A DNA stretch of 50,115 bases from Cyanobium sp. NIES-981 (GTDB lineage Bacteria; Cyanobacteriota; Cyanobacteriia; PCC-6307; Cyanobiaceae), in assembly GCA_945877595.1 (NCBI GenBank), contig CAMDVN010000012.1, positions 1 through 50,115 on the forward strand, given 5' to 3'. Positions 36,540 to 44,686 of the stretch are shown piece by piece (position 1 is the first letter of the stretch; every line of letters begins with the position of its first letter). Made by a program: the position numbers and the translations under genes. The notes under the pieces are model-generated. The model saw nothing but the letters and a program-made list of their open reading frames with translations. It had not been told where the DNA came from and did not search any database.

Positions 36540-37246
36540 GGCGGCAGCGGGCTCTCCAGCAGCCAGCGGAGCACATCTTCGTTGTAGAAGGCCGTATCCC
36601 ACACGTTGTGGCCAAAGCCAGGCAGCTCGCTGTAGCGAACGGGAGCCTGATGCGCGCGAAGGCAGGCGACCGTGCGGCGGGCATCACTCACCGGATAGAG
36701 GGGGTCGGCGTCGCCATGGTGGATCCAGATCGGCAGGTGCCCTAGCCGCTGGGCCAGCCAATGGTGCGGGTCGCTCTCGTCCGGCGGCACCACAGCTCCA
36801 TCGGCCGGCACAAAGGCCGCCGGCCCCACCAGGCCGCTCACGATCAGCAGTCGGGCAAAGCGCTGTGGGTGGCGGGCCGCCAGGGCCCAGGCACCGATCG
36901 CCCCGCTCGACACGCCGCAGAGGCTCTGGCGAGCGGGGTCGATGCTGTAGTCACGGCGGCTCTGCTCGAGGCAGTTCAGGGCCATCGATAGGTCGTCGCC
37001 ACGCCAAGTGCAGCAGGGGCGCTGTTGCGGAAATACGGCGATGGCCTCAAACAGATCGCTGTGGCGGCGGATGGCGCTGCCCAGCTGAAATTCGGTCTGC
37101 AGCAGGCCATCGTCACCCCCTTCGCCAGCCCCATGCAGAAACAGCACCACGGGCCAGCGGCGTTCTGGCGTGTAGTGGCGCGGCACATAGACCTGATAAG
37201 GGCCCCCTCCAGGTGTGCTGATCCGATCTAGAAAGCCGGTGGTCAT
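36536..37246 (-). CDS. Alpha/beta hydrolase (PHB depolymerase-like esterase)
   Basis: About 236 residues. FLHGAGEGGDDG gives the oxyanion region, GVSSGAIGAWAL the nucleophile elbow (Ser in GVSSG), HHGDADPLYPV the acid and GFGHNVWDTAF the His. The layout resembles small poly(3-hydroxybutyrate) depolymerase-like or feruloyl-type esterases. No signal peptide is seen. The start is ATG 37246, with a GTG directly before it at 37249. It is divergent to the methyltransferase with under 20 bp between start codons, and overlaps the Nif11 gene downstream. Substrate unknown. Confidence 0.75.
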   Translation of the reverse strand: MTTGFLDRISTPGGGPYQVYVPRHYTPERRWPVVLFLHGAGEGGDDGLLQTEFQLGSAIRRHSDLFEAIAVFPQQRPCCTWRGDDLSMALNCLEQSRRDYSIDPARQSLCGVSSGAIGAWALAARHPQRFARLLIVSGLVGPAAFVPADGAVVPPDESDPHHWLAQRLGHLPIWIHHGDADPLYPVSDARRTVACLRAHQAPVRYSELPGFGHNVWDTAFYNEDVLRWLLESPLPP

Positions 37247-37263
37247 CACACCAGGTTGCCGCC

Positions 37264-37992
37264 ATGGTCAACGTCGGGAGCACGGGTGCCTCCCTGATGG
37301 CGCTGCCCCCAGCTCCCGCTGCGGCCCTCACATCCCTGTATGCGTGCGAGCCCCAACGTGGCGATGACGGGTCGCTGCATCTGGTTGATGCAACCACCCG
37401 CATCAAGTACGAGGAAGGGGTTGAGCTGATTGAGCTGTTGGCCCATGCCAGCGCTGATGCGGTGCTCGAGATCGGCCAGGCCTATGGCTTCAGCAGCCAG
37501 TTCCTGCTGGCGGCGTTGCAGCAGCGCAGCGGTGGCCGGCTGGTGGCGATCGATCCCTTCCAAAGCACGGACTGGCATGGCATCGGTCGGCGTCTGGCCG
37601 AGGCCACCGTGGCTGCCGCCGGTGCGGATGTTCTGTCGTTTCGCTGCATTGAAGAGTTCTCTGCCTGGGCCCTGCCCCAGCTGGAGCGTCAGGGGGAACG
37701 GTTTGGTTTGATTTTCGTTGATGGCTACCACCGCTTCGACGATGTGCTGCTCGATGTCACCGCAGCGATCCGGCTGTGTCGTCCGGGTGGGGTGATCGTG
37801 CTACACGACCTATGGCTGCCGTCGGTGCGGGCTGTGGTGGCCTTTCTGGCGGCCAACCGTGCCGACCTGGTGCGTCTGCCCTGCCGCTGTCCGAACCTGG
37901 CTGCCTTTGCCTGCACGGGTCCTGATCAGCGCAGCTGGGATCATTTCGTGTCCTTCAGCACGGCTGGAGAAGCCTGGAGTCACCTCGCCTGA
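37264..37992 (+). CDS. Class I SAM-dependent methyltransferase (Methyltransf_24-like)
   Basis: 242 residues. The SAM-binding motif is AVLEIGQAYGFSSQFLLAAL (about residues 64-83), followed by VAIDPF, and FGLIFVDGYHRFDDVLLDV and GGVIVLHDLWLPS, as in small-molecule O-methyltransferases acting beside glycosyltransferases. ATG 37297 is an alternative start. A second methyltransferase follows after 53 bp in the same direction. The acceptor is unknown. Confidence 0.78.
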   Translation: MVNVGSTGASLMALPPAPAAALTSLYACEPQRGDDGSLHLVDATTRIKYEEGVELIELLAHASADAVLEIGQAYGFSSQFLLAALQQRSGGRLVAIDPFQSTDWHGIGRRLAEATVAAAGADVLSFRCIEEFSAWALPQLERQGERFGLIFVDGYHRFDDVLLDVTAAIRLCRPGGVIVLHDLWLPSVRAVVAFLAANRADLVRLPCRCPNLAAFACTGPDQRSWDHFVSFSTAGEAWSHLA

Positions 37993-38045
37993 TCAGCCAT
38001 CGCATCAGGTCAGGATGCGGAGGCCTGAACGCCTGGGATCCGCCG

Positions 38046-38903
38046 ATGCAGGAGGCGCTGAGTCTCAGATCCGCGCTGAAGGACCGCCAGCGCCGCCAGG
38101 CGCTGTTGCAGGAGCTTTATACCGATCCTGAACTCGCCGACAACTTGCTGGAGATTCTTCTGCACCTGCAGGGATACAACAATCCCCAGAACGGTCGCTT
38201 CAGTGGTGAACACTTTTTTGTGACCACCGTGCTCCCCCGTCTTGGCGTGCGCCACTGCCTGGATGTGGGCGCAGCCCAGGGGCAATACAGCCGCCTGTTG
38301 CTCAACGCCCTGCCCCAGTGCCGGGTTGCGGCGTTTGAACCACTGCCCCTCAATCGGCCGATCCTGGAGGACTTGGAGCAGCGGCATCCGCAGCGGTTTC
38401 AACTCTTCCCCTATGCCTTGGGAGCTGTGGCAGCGGAGGGCTCTCTGCACTACGAATCCGCCAGGCCCCAGCTGGCCACCCTCTGTGAAGGGCTTGAGGC
38501 AATCGAGTATCTCGCCAATGATCAAGTGGTGTCGGTTCCGATTCGACGGCTCGACGATTGTTGGTTGCCCGCCGCAGACCGGCCACCGATCGATTTCATC
38601 AAGATCGACAGCGAGGGCTGGGAAGCCGAGATTCTCGATGGCGCTGCCGAAACGCTGCAGCAGTGCCGCCCCCTCGCGATCCAGCTCGAGTTCAACCGCC
38701 ACCATCTGTTTCGAGGCCACACCTTTTTGTCGTTGGCTCGATGTCTGCCGGGCTATGGGGTCTTTCAGTTGTTGCCCGAGCGCCTCGTGCAACGGGATCC
38801 GGCCGCGCCGCTGACCAATCTGTTTCAGTTCAGCAATTTCGCGTTCATCCGTGATGATCAGATCGAGGCTGTGCTGCCCTTGGTGCTGCCATTGATCCGT
38901 TGA
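38046..38903 (+). CDS. FkbM-family methyltransferase
   Basis: 285 residues. HCLDVGAAQGQYSRLLLNALP is the SAM motif, AFEPLPLNRPILEDL follows, and the FkbM signature PIDFIKIDSEGWEAEILDGA is intact. Such enzymes typically methylate sugar hydroxyls of glycans, glycolipids or secondary metabolites. It probably shares a transcript with the preceding methyltransferase and is convergent with the large glycosyltransferase (29-bp gap). Confidence 0.88.
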   Translation: MQEALSLRSALKDRQRRQALLQELYTDPELADNLLEILLHLQGYNNPQNGRFSGEHFFVTTVLPRLGVRHCLDVGAAQGQYSRLLLNALPQCRVAAFEPLPLNRPILEDLEQRHPQRFQLFPYALGAVAAEGSLHYESARPQLATLCEGLEAIEYLANDQVVSVPIRRLDDCWLPAADRPPIDFIKIDSEGWEAEILDGAAETLQQCRPLAIQLEFNRHHLFRGHTFLSLARCLPGYGVFQLLPERLVQRDPAAPLTNLFQFSNFAFIRDDQIEAVLPLVLPLIR

Positions 38904-38932
38904 CGCTCGCTTGCGTGGGCGGGGCGATCAGA

Positions 38933-40741
38933 TCAGGCCTGAGGTTGCTCGGGTCCGAGCCAGTCAATCCGGCCCAGTTTGGCCAGCCACACCAGGCCCA
39001 TGCGTAGAAACGGCCGTCGCTTGGGGGGGAAGGGGGCCAGCAGTTCGGCCACGCTGCAGCTGCCGTTGACGCCGAGGTGCTCTAGCAGTTGTCGGTGTTC
39101 GGCAGGGGTGGCCCGCAACCCCGGCATCAGACCATCGAGCTCGCAGCGCTCCAGCGGTTCGTTGGGGCCCTGGGCCTGCAGCGCAGACCAGCGCAGTTGA
39201 TGGTCGTCGCTGAGGGTGGCGCTGGCGTAGTGGCCAAAGTCGGCAAAAGGGTCGTGGCCCAGGGGCGGCAGGGCCACGTGGCGGGGCTCGATCTGTTGGG
39301 GCTCACCACCGGTGGAGCGTGCCGTGGATGGTTGGTCATCGGGGTTGGCAGCATGCCGGCGCCGCTTCGCGAGCTCCTTAAACAGGGCCTGGTGGGCGGC
39401 CACCACCACCGGCCAGTCGAGGTTGTGTCGGGCCCGCCGCTGAGCCGCCTCACCCAGGCGCCGGCGCAGGGCGGGCGAGCTGATCAGAGCAGTGAGGGCC
39501 TCGGCCGCGAGGCCCACATGCACAGCCACGTGCTGGGCCACGCTGCCGCCATAGGCCGTGGGATCCAGCTGGCCCATCGCCTCGACCAGGGCCAACCATT
39601 CGCCGTTGCCCCCTGCTGGGGCCGCCAGGGTGGGGATCAGCAGGCCTTCCTCACCGTGATCGAGCAGGGAGCGATAGCCATTCCAATCGCTGAGCACCAC
39701 CGGCAGGCCGGCGGCCATGGCCTCGACCGGCGCCTGGCCGAAGGTCTCCAGGATCGTGTCAGAGAGCGAGAGAAACACATCGGCCGCCGCCCAGCAGCGG
39801 CGCACCAGGCCCTGGTCGTTGCCGTCGAGCAGGTGGACCGCCACCGAGGGGGCATGGGCGCGAATGGCGGCTTCGAAGCGCGGCCCGTCGCGTTGCTGAT
39901 CCGGGAACCAACCGGCCATCAAAAAGTGCACCGGCACACCGCTGCGCTGGGCCGCCTGCTCGAGGGCCAGCAGCATCGCCTGGGGGAAGGCCTTGTCAAA
40001 CCAGCTGAGCCGACCCACCCAGAGCACGGCCACGGCATCGGCGCTCAGGCCCAGCTGTTGGCGCAAACTGCGGCGGGCTTCGCCGTTGGAGGCCTGGGCG
40101 GCGAGCCCGGCCACATCGACCCCGATCGGGATGACCGGCAGCTGGGGCAGGCGCAGCTGCCGGGCCCCGGTGCGCTCGGCCAGATAGGCCCCCATGTTGT
40201 CGAGCATGGTGTGCACGGCTGTCTGCACGGTTGGCGATGAGCAGATCACCGCATCCCAGGGCTCCAGAGGTGCCAGCAGGGAGCCGAGCATCTGGTGGCG
40301 TTGGGCGGCCACGGCAAGGCCAAAGAACGTGCCCACCAGGCTGTAGGCCCGCTCCTGGCCGGCATGGCGCCGGAGCCAGGCCGAAGGACCCAGGTAGGCC
40401 GAGCCGTGCAACACAAGGCCACCCTCCTGCGCCGGCAGGGTGTTGAGCGGGGAGGCCAGGGCAAAGCGAGGTCTGACTGCCCTTGGCTGGGCCTGCTCTG
40501 ACAAGCCAAGCCCAGTCTCCAGCTGCTGCAGCACCTGGGCTTCTGGGGTGCTGCGGCGATTCACCAGCCAGTGGATCGTGCCGTAGCCGCCGTGGCGCAC
40601 CAGTGCCGCGAACAGCCCCCGGTTGGCGACCAGGCGTCCATAGGCCTGGGCTGATCCGGGGAGATCGCCATTCCGTAGCAAAATGGCCAGCTGGGTGGTT
40701 TCGCCCACGGCTGGTGGCGGATCAGACCGCTTCGCCGGCAC
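38933..40741 (-). CDS. Large GT4-type glycosyltransferase with C-terminal extension, coupled to the Nif11 peptide gene
   Basis: 602 residues. A GT-B fold with donor-site features of family 4: VAVLWVGRLSWFDKAFPQAM (about 240-260) and LSDTILETFGQAPVEAMAAGLPVVLSDWNGYRSLL (about 330-365, the E-x7-E region). After residue 470 come a linker and a C-terminal part (LLEHLGVNGSCSVAELLAPFPPKRR, then LVWLAKLG) that looks like a small helical, perhaps winged-helix, domain. The start is GTG 40741, chosen because GGAGG lies five bases before it. That site and the start fall inside the last codons of the Nif11 peptide gene, so the two are translated together. TTG 40744 and GTG 40708 are alternatives. Acceptor unknown. 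Confidence 0.8.
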   Translation of the reverse strand: MPAKRSDPPPAVGETTQLAILLRNGDLPGSAQAYGRLVANRGLFAALVRHGGYGTIHWLVNRRSTPEAQVLQQLETGLGLSEQAQPRAVRPRFALASPLNTLPAQEGGLVLHGSAYLGPSAWLRRHAGQERAYSLVGTFFGLAVAAQRHQMLGSLLAPLEPWDAVICSSPTVQTAVHTMLDNMGAYLAERTGARQLRLPQLPVIPIGVDVAGLAAQASNGEARRSLRQQLGLSADAVAVLWVGRLSWFDKAFPQAMLLALEQAAQRSGVPVHFLMAGWFPDQQRDGPRFEAAIRAHAPSVAVHLLDGNDQGLVRRCWAAADVFLSLSDTILETFGQAPVEAMAAGLPVVLSDWNGYRSLLDHGEEGLLIPTLAAPAGGNGEWLALVEAMGQLDPTAYGGSVAQHVAVHVGLAAEALTALISSPALRRRLGEAAQRRARHNLDWPVVVAAHQALFKELAKRRRHAANPDDQPSTARSTGGEPQQIEPRHVALPPLGHDPFADFGHYASATLSDDHQLRWSALQAQGPNEPLERCELDGLMPGLRATPAEHRQLLEHLGVNGSCSVAELLAPFPPKRRPFLRMGLVWLAKLGRIDWLGPEQPQA

Positions 40742-41063
40742 CAAAACCTCCCATCAGGGCTTCACCGAGGCTCGCCGTGGCCTCGCCACCGGCTGCTACG
40801 GCCAGCTCGTTGTCGCTGAGGGGTGTGGCACCGGGATCCGACAGCCCTTGGCTGAGGGCGTCGAGCTCTTCGGGGCTGAGGGCGGTCTCCAGCGCCTGTT
40901 GGCTGGTAAGCCACTGCTCGGCCTCGGCCTCACTCAGGCGGATGTTCTGGGCGTTCGCGATCCGCAGCAGCTCCGCTGGCTCTGAGGCTTCAGCGAGGGC
41001 GAGGCGCAGGGCGTCGTCTTGCCGAGCCCGATCACGCAGCTGATCGGGCGATGACAGTGCCAT
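40722..41063 (-). CDS. Nif11-leader peptide with double-glycine motif and Cys-free C-terminal tail
   Basis: 113 residues. A Nif11-like acidic helical leader begins with MALSSPDQLRDRARQDDALR and includes LLRIANAQNIRLSEAEAEQWL. It ends LSDNELAVAAGG (residues 82-93), which closely resembles the cleavage site of Nif11 RiPP precursors. The remaining 20 residues (EATASLGEALMGGFGAGEAV) would be the core; they have no Cys, two hydroxyl residues and a Gly-rich stretch. Start ATG 41063 has AGGGAG seven to eight bases upstream. Its last codons also contain the ribosome binding site of the glycosyltransferase. No peptidase, lanthionine synthetase or YcaO protein is visible nearby. It may be a glycosylated peptide precursor or a non-RiPP Nif11 protein. 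Confidence 0.75.
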   Translation of the reverse strand: MALSSPDQLRDRARQDDALRLALAEASEPAELLRIANAQNIRLSEAEAEQWLTSQQALETALSPEELDALSQGLSDPGATPLSDNELAVAAGGEATASLGEALMGGFGAGEAV

Positions 41064-41092
41064 GAAAGGTTCTCCCTGGAAACGATTTTGAG

Positions 41093-41143
41093 GTTGAGTC
41101 GCTGTTGACGTTGAGCCGCTGTTGGCGTTGAGGCGATGTTGCT
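41093..41143. repeat. Three 17-bp direct repeats upstream of the Nif11 peptide gene
   Basis: GTTGAGTCGCTGTTGAC (41093), GTTGAGCCGCTGTTGGC (41110) and GTTGAGGCGATGTTGCT (41127), head to tail. They lie 30-80 bp before the peptide start codon, in the gap between it and the divergent glycosyltransferase. The 17-nt period does not keep a reading frame. Iteron-like; possibly a regulator-binding array. Confidence 0.8.
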
Positions 41144-41222
41144 GGCTAGGGCAGGTGGCCAGCGCACGAAGCCGCTGGTCATGGCAACCTAAGACCGAGA
41201 TCGGGGCAGTTCGGGGTGCTTC

Positions 41223-41918
41223 ATGCCTGCGTCCCCGATCCAGCCGGTGATTGTCACCATGCCCGGGATGCGCCAGGCCTGGGTGCGTGAGCTGCGGGGG
41301 TGTTTCAGCGATCAACCGGGGTTTCATGCGCCTTTGGTCTATCAAGACAACGGCGCCTTGGGGGCAGCTGTGGCCACCCATCAGGCGATTGTGCGGGCCA
41401 CGCGCGAGGCTCCCGGCGCATTTGTGCTGTTGCTCGAAGATGACGTGCAGGCGCATCCCGCAGCCCCAGAAGTGATCAGGCAGGTGATCGTTCCCGATCA
41501 TGTTGGGGTGCTCAGCTTCTGCGATATGCGAGAAGTGGAGGAATATGCCCCCGACGGCCTCTACGAACGCTCAGCGATGGGCAGCGACGGTCGCGGTTGG
41601 TGGGGCAACCAGGCGCTGCTGATCCATCCCCAAACGGCAGCGGCGCTGGCGGCGGCCGATTGGTTTGCTCCGGCGATTGAGCAGTCAGCAGGGGTGATGG
41701 TGCACCGGGTCACCTACAACGACGGGGGCCGGAATTGCGCCGACATTCGCCTGGCCCTGATCGTGCACAGCCAGACGCGGCGCAACCGCTATGCCGTGCA
41801 TGTGCCCAGCTTGTTCCTCCATCTGGGCCATGACTCGCTGTGCTTTCCCGGTCGAACCCTGGGTGAGCGCGCCACCCGCAACTGGATCGACCAGCGCCGC
41901 CGCTTTGGGATCCGTTGA
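41223..41918 (+). CDS. LPS-type glycosyltransferase (GT25-like)
   Basis: 231 residues. FVLLLEDDVQAHPAAPEVI (about 65-83) gives the acidic nucleotide-sugar motif of GT25/LPS glycosyltransferases. VITMPGMRQAWVRELRG-like sequence at the N-terminus and GNQALLIHPQTAAAL in the middle fit the fold. It starts at ATG 41223 and ends one base before the aspS stop on the other strand. It is divergent from the Nif11 peptide gene, with the 17-bp repeats in between. It could modify lipopolysaccharide or the neighbouring peptide; the sequence does not decide. Confidence 0.65.
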   Translation: MPASPIQPVIVTMPGMRQAWVRELRGCFSDQPGFHAPLVYQDNGALGAAVATHQAIVRATREAPGAFVLLLEDDVQAHPAAPEVIRQVIVPDHVGVLSFCDMREVEEYAPDGLYERSAMGSDGRGWWGNQALLIHPQTAAALAAADWFAPAIEQSAGVMVHRVTYNDGGRNCADIRLALIVHSQTRRNRYAVHVPSLFLHLGHDSLCFPGRTLGERATRNWIDQRRRFGIR

Positions 41919-43742
41919 TCAGCCCTGCTCGGGGTCCCAGGTGCTGGCCACGTGCAGCTCCTCGAGTTGTTTGGTTGCCACACCGGCCGGAGCCTGGGTC
42001 ATCAGGCAGCGGGCCTGCTGGGTTTTTGGGAAGGCGATCGTGTCGCGGATGGATTCCTCCCCGGCCAGCAGCATCACCATGCGGTCAAGGCCGAAGGCGA
42101 TGCCGCCGTGGGGCGGCGCACCCATGTCGAGCGCTTCCATGAGGAAGCCAAACTGACGGTTGGCTTCCTCGAGCGGCAGACCGATGGTCTGCAGCACCTG
42201 GCGCTGCAGGTCGCTGTTGTGGATGCGCAGCGAGCCGCCGCCCAGCTCGAGGCCATTGAGCACCAGGTCGTAGGCCTGGGCGCGGGCGGTGGGCAGGGTG
42301 TCGGCCCAGGCGGTGGGGTCGGCGCCGAGGTCTGTGGTGTTGGGGGCACAGAAGGGGTGGTGCAGGGCCTCGAGCCGGTTCTCGTCTTGGTTGAATTCGA
42401 ACATTGGAAAATCGACCACCCAGAGAAAGTTCCACTGGTCGTTGTCGCGGTCGGGTTTCACCAGGCACAGCTCCTTGGCCAGGAATTGCCGCACGCGATC
42501 GAGGGCCTTGTTGACCGTGGCGGTGTCGCCGGCGCCAAACAGCAGCAGGGTGCCGGGCACGGCGCCGGTGCGGGCCAGCAGTTCGGCCTTGCTCTGCTCG
42601 GAGAGGTTGTCTTTGATGGCGCCGATTGTGTCGATCTCGCCGCCTTCGCGCACGCGAATGAAGGCGAGACCGCCGGCCCCGGCGGCCTGGGCCTCGCTAA
42701 AGACATCGCCGCCCGGCTTGATGCGCACATTGGAGAGGGCCTCGTTGCCGCCGGGCACGGGCAGCACCTTGACACTGCCGCCGGAGGCCACGGCGCCACT
42801 GAAGACCTTGAAGCCCATGCCGGCCACCAGGTCGCTCACGTTGACCAGCTCCATGCCATAGCGGGTGTCGGGGCGGTCGGTGCCGTAGCGATCCATCGCC
42901 TCATGCCAGCTGAGCCGGGGGAAGGGCCTGGGCAGTTCCACATCCTTGACGGCCTTCCAGATCGCCGCGATCAGGGCTTCATTGAGGTCCAGGATCTGCT
43001 CCTGGTCCATGAAGCTCATTTCCATGTCGAGCTGGGTGAACTCGGGCTGACGGTCGGCCCTGAGGTCTTCATCCCTGAAGCAGCGCGCAATCTGGTAGTA
43101 GCGCTCTAGGCCGCCCACCATCAGCAACTGCTTGAACAGCTGGGGCGACTGGGGCAAGGCAAACCAGTCGCCGCCGCACACCCGGCTGGGCACCAGGTCG
43201 TCGCGGGCCCCTTCGGGGGTGGAGCGGGTGAGCACAGGCGTTTCCACCTCGATGAACCCTTCGGCCTCCAGGTGGTGCCGCATGGCCTGCACCGTGCGGT
43301 GGCGCAGCCGCAGGTTGGCCTTCATGCGCTCGCGGCGCAGGTCGAGGTAGCGGTGGCGCAGGCGCAGCTCTTCGCGCGTGTTTTCCTCGTCGTGGACCGA
43401 CACCGGAAAGGGCAGGTTGCCCCGCACCGCATTGAGCACGCTGATCGAGCTGGCCAGCACCTCAACCTGACCGGTGGCCAATTTGTCGTTGATGGCGTCG
43501 CCAGGACGCCCGCGCACCGTGCCCTGGACCTGCAGCACGGTTTCGCAGCGCAGGTGCTCAGCCACGGCAAAGGTGTCGGCGCCCAGGTCGGGATCCACCG
43601 TGATCTGCACCGTGCCGCTGCGGTCGCGCAGGTCGATGAAGATGACGCCGCCATGGTCACGGCGCCGGTCCACCCAGCCGCAGAGCTGCACGGCTTCGCC
43701 ACTGGCGTCTGGACGGAGGTCGCCGCATCCGTGGCTGCGCAT
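41919..43742 (-). CDS. aspS: Aspartyl-tRNA synthetase AspS
   Basis: Class II synthetase, 607 residues from ATG 43742. The N-terminal OB-fold anticodon domain is [26 protein letters not shown]. Motif 2 is [23 protein letters not shown], a bacterial GAD insert follows, and motif 3 is [14 protein letters not shown] near the C-terminus. The upstream extension of the open frame to 43853 is a Pro-rich translation of a G/C repeat and is not protein-like. Confidence 0.98.
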   Translation of the reverse strand: MRSHGCGDLRPDASGEAVQLCGWVDRRRDHGGVIFIDLRDRSGTVQITVDPDLGADTFAVAEHLRCETVLQVQGTVRGRPGDAINDKLATGQVEVLASSISVLNAVRGNLPFPVSVHDEENTREELRLRHRYLDLRRERMKANLRLRHRTVQAMRHHLEAEGFIEVETPVLTRSTPEGARDDLVPSRVCGGDWFALPQSPQLFKQLLMVGGLERYYQIARCFRDEDLRADRQPEFTQLDMEMSFMDQEQILDLNEALIAAIWKAVKDVELPRPFPRLSWHEAMDRYGTDRPDTRYGMELVNVSDLVAGMGFKVFSGAVASGGSVKVLPVPGGNEALSNVRIKPGGDVFSEAQAAGAGGLAFIRVREGGEIDTIGAIKDNLSEQSKAELLARTGAVPGTLLLFGAGDTATVNKALDRVRQFLAKELCLVKPDRDNDQWNFLWVVDFPMFEFNQDENRLEALHHPFCAPNTTDLGADPTAWADTLPTARAQAYDLVLNGLELGGGSLRIHNSDLQRQVLQTIGLPLEEANRQFGFLMEALDMGAPPHGGIAFGLDRMVMLLAGEESIRDTIAFPKTQQARCLMTQAPAGVATKQLEELHVASTWDPEQG

Positions 43743-43783
43743 GCTCTGATCCAAAGACGAATGGGCGATTTTCCCACGGCGAA

Positions 43784-43823
43784 GGGTCCGGGGGAGGGGC
43801 CTGGGGAGGGGCTGGGGGAGGGG
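43784..43823 (+). repeat. G-rich repeat with quadruplex potential between aspS and the carbonic anhydrase gene
   Basis: Seven runs of three to five G within 40 bp, organised as three near copies of GGGGAGGGGCCT (from 43791, 43803 and 43815). Spacers of one to three bases fit a G-quadruplex rule. It lies in the 187-bp region shared by the aspS and carbonic anhydrase promoters. Confidence 0.8.
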
Positions 43824-43929
43824 CCATTCAGCGGGGGCCCTGGCTAGGGGCATTGCAGTGATTCATGACGATGGACTGACTTCCGGTGCGGGAGCTGCTT
43901 GGGTGGCCGCAAATGATTGAGCCTTGGCT

Positions 43930-44667
43930 ATGAATCGCCGCGACCTGCTGAGCGCCTCAGGACTCATGTTGGCCGGGATGGCCGTGCCTGCTCTGGCGGG
44001 CCGGCGGGCCATGGCGGCAGGCGCTGAGGATCAACAGCTGTTGAAGAGCCTTCAGGTGTGCACGCCGGCTGACTCCCTCACCTACCTGCTCGACGGCAAT
44101 CGCAAATTTTCCAAGGCCTGGGTTGCGGCCTCGGGCACGGGTACGCCGCGTCAGCGGATGGACAAGCTCAATGCGATTTGGGACAACAACTGTCAGATCG
44201 ATCCCGCGGCGCTGGCCGAGGGCCAAAAGCCCGTTGCCGCAATCCTGTCGTGTGCGGATGCCCGGGTTGATCCCAGCTGGGTGTTTGCCTGTGGCTCGGG
44301 TGAGCTGTTTCAGGTGCGCAGCGCCGGCAACACCGCCTTCAACGATGCCATCGCCTCGATGGAATACGCCGTTTCCGTGCTTGGCACCCCCCTGGTGGTG
44401 GTGATGGGCCACAGCGCCTGCGGTGCCGTGAAGGCGGCCATAGCGTCCAATCCCCTCACCCCCCTGCTGGAGGACCTGGTCAAGCCGATCCGCGCCAGCT
44501 TCAAGCCGGGCCAGGATCTGGTTGAAGCGATCAAGGGCAACGTGCGCAGCGCCGCCGCTGGCCTGGTGGCCAACAGTGACGTGCTGCGCACGGCCGCGGC
44601 CAACGGCAAAGTGACGATCCGCGGTGCCTACTTCGACATCGGCAGTGGCGCTGTCACGATGCTCTAA
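43930..44667 (+). CDS. Tat-exported beta-carbonic anhydrase (EcaB-like)
   Basis: 245 residues, hydrating CO2 to bicarbonate. The N-terminus has a twin-arginine signal (NRRDLLSASG) with a hydrophobic stretch and an Ala-rich end near residue 31, so the enzyme should be periplasmic. Zinc ligands are visible: CADARVDP (Cys and the Asp-Arg dyad, about residue 107) and GHSACGAVKAA (His and Cys, about 161). The start is ATG 43930; a TTG two codons earlier is less likely. It is convergent with gcvT. In a cyanobacterium a periplasmic enzyme could recapture leaking CO2, which is inference. Confidence 0.9.
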   Translation: MNRRDLLSASGLMLAGMAVPALAGRRAMAAGAEDQQLLKSLQVCTPADSLTYLLDGNRKFSKAWVAASGTGTPRQRMDKLNAIWDNNCQIDPAALAEGQKPVAAILSCADARVDPSWVFACGSGELFQVRSAGNTAFNDAIASMEYAVSVLGTPLVVVMGHSACGAVKAAIASNPLTPLLEDLVKPIRASFKPGQDLVEAIKGNVRSAAAGLVANSDVLRTAAANGKVTIRGAYFDIGSGAVTML

Positions 44668-44686
44668 ATCTGAATCTTGCGCTTTG

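Noticed and set aside
41064-41501. N-terminal extension of the Nif11 peptide frame to 259 residues
   Set aside because: It crosses the 17-bp repeats and the divergent glycosyltransferase, while ATG 41063 has a good ribosome binding site and begins the Nif11-like sequence.
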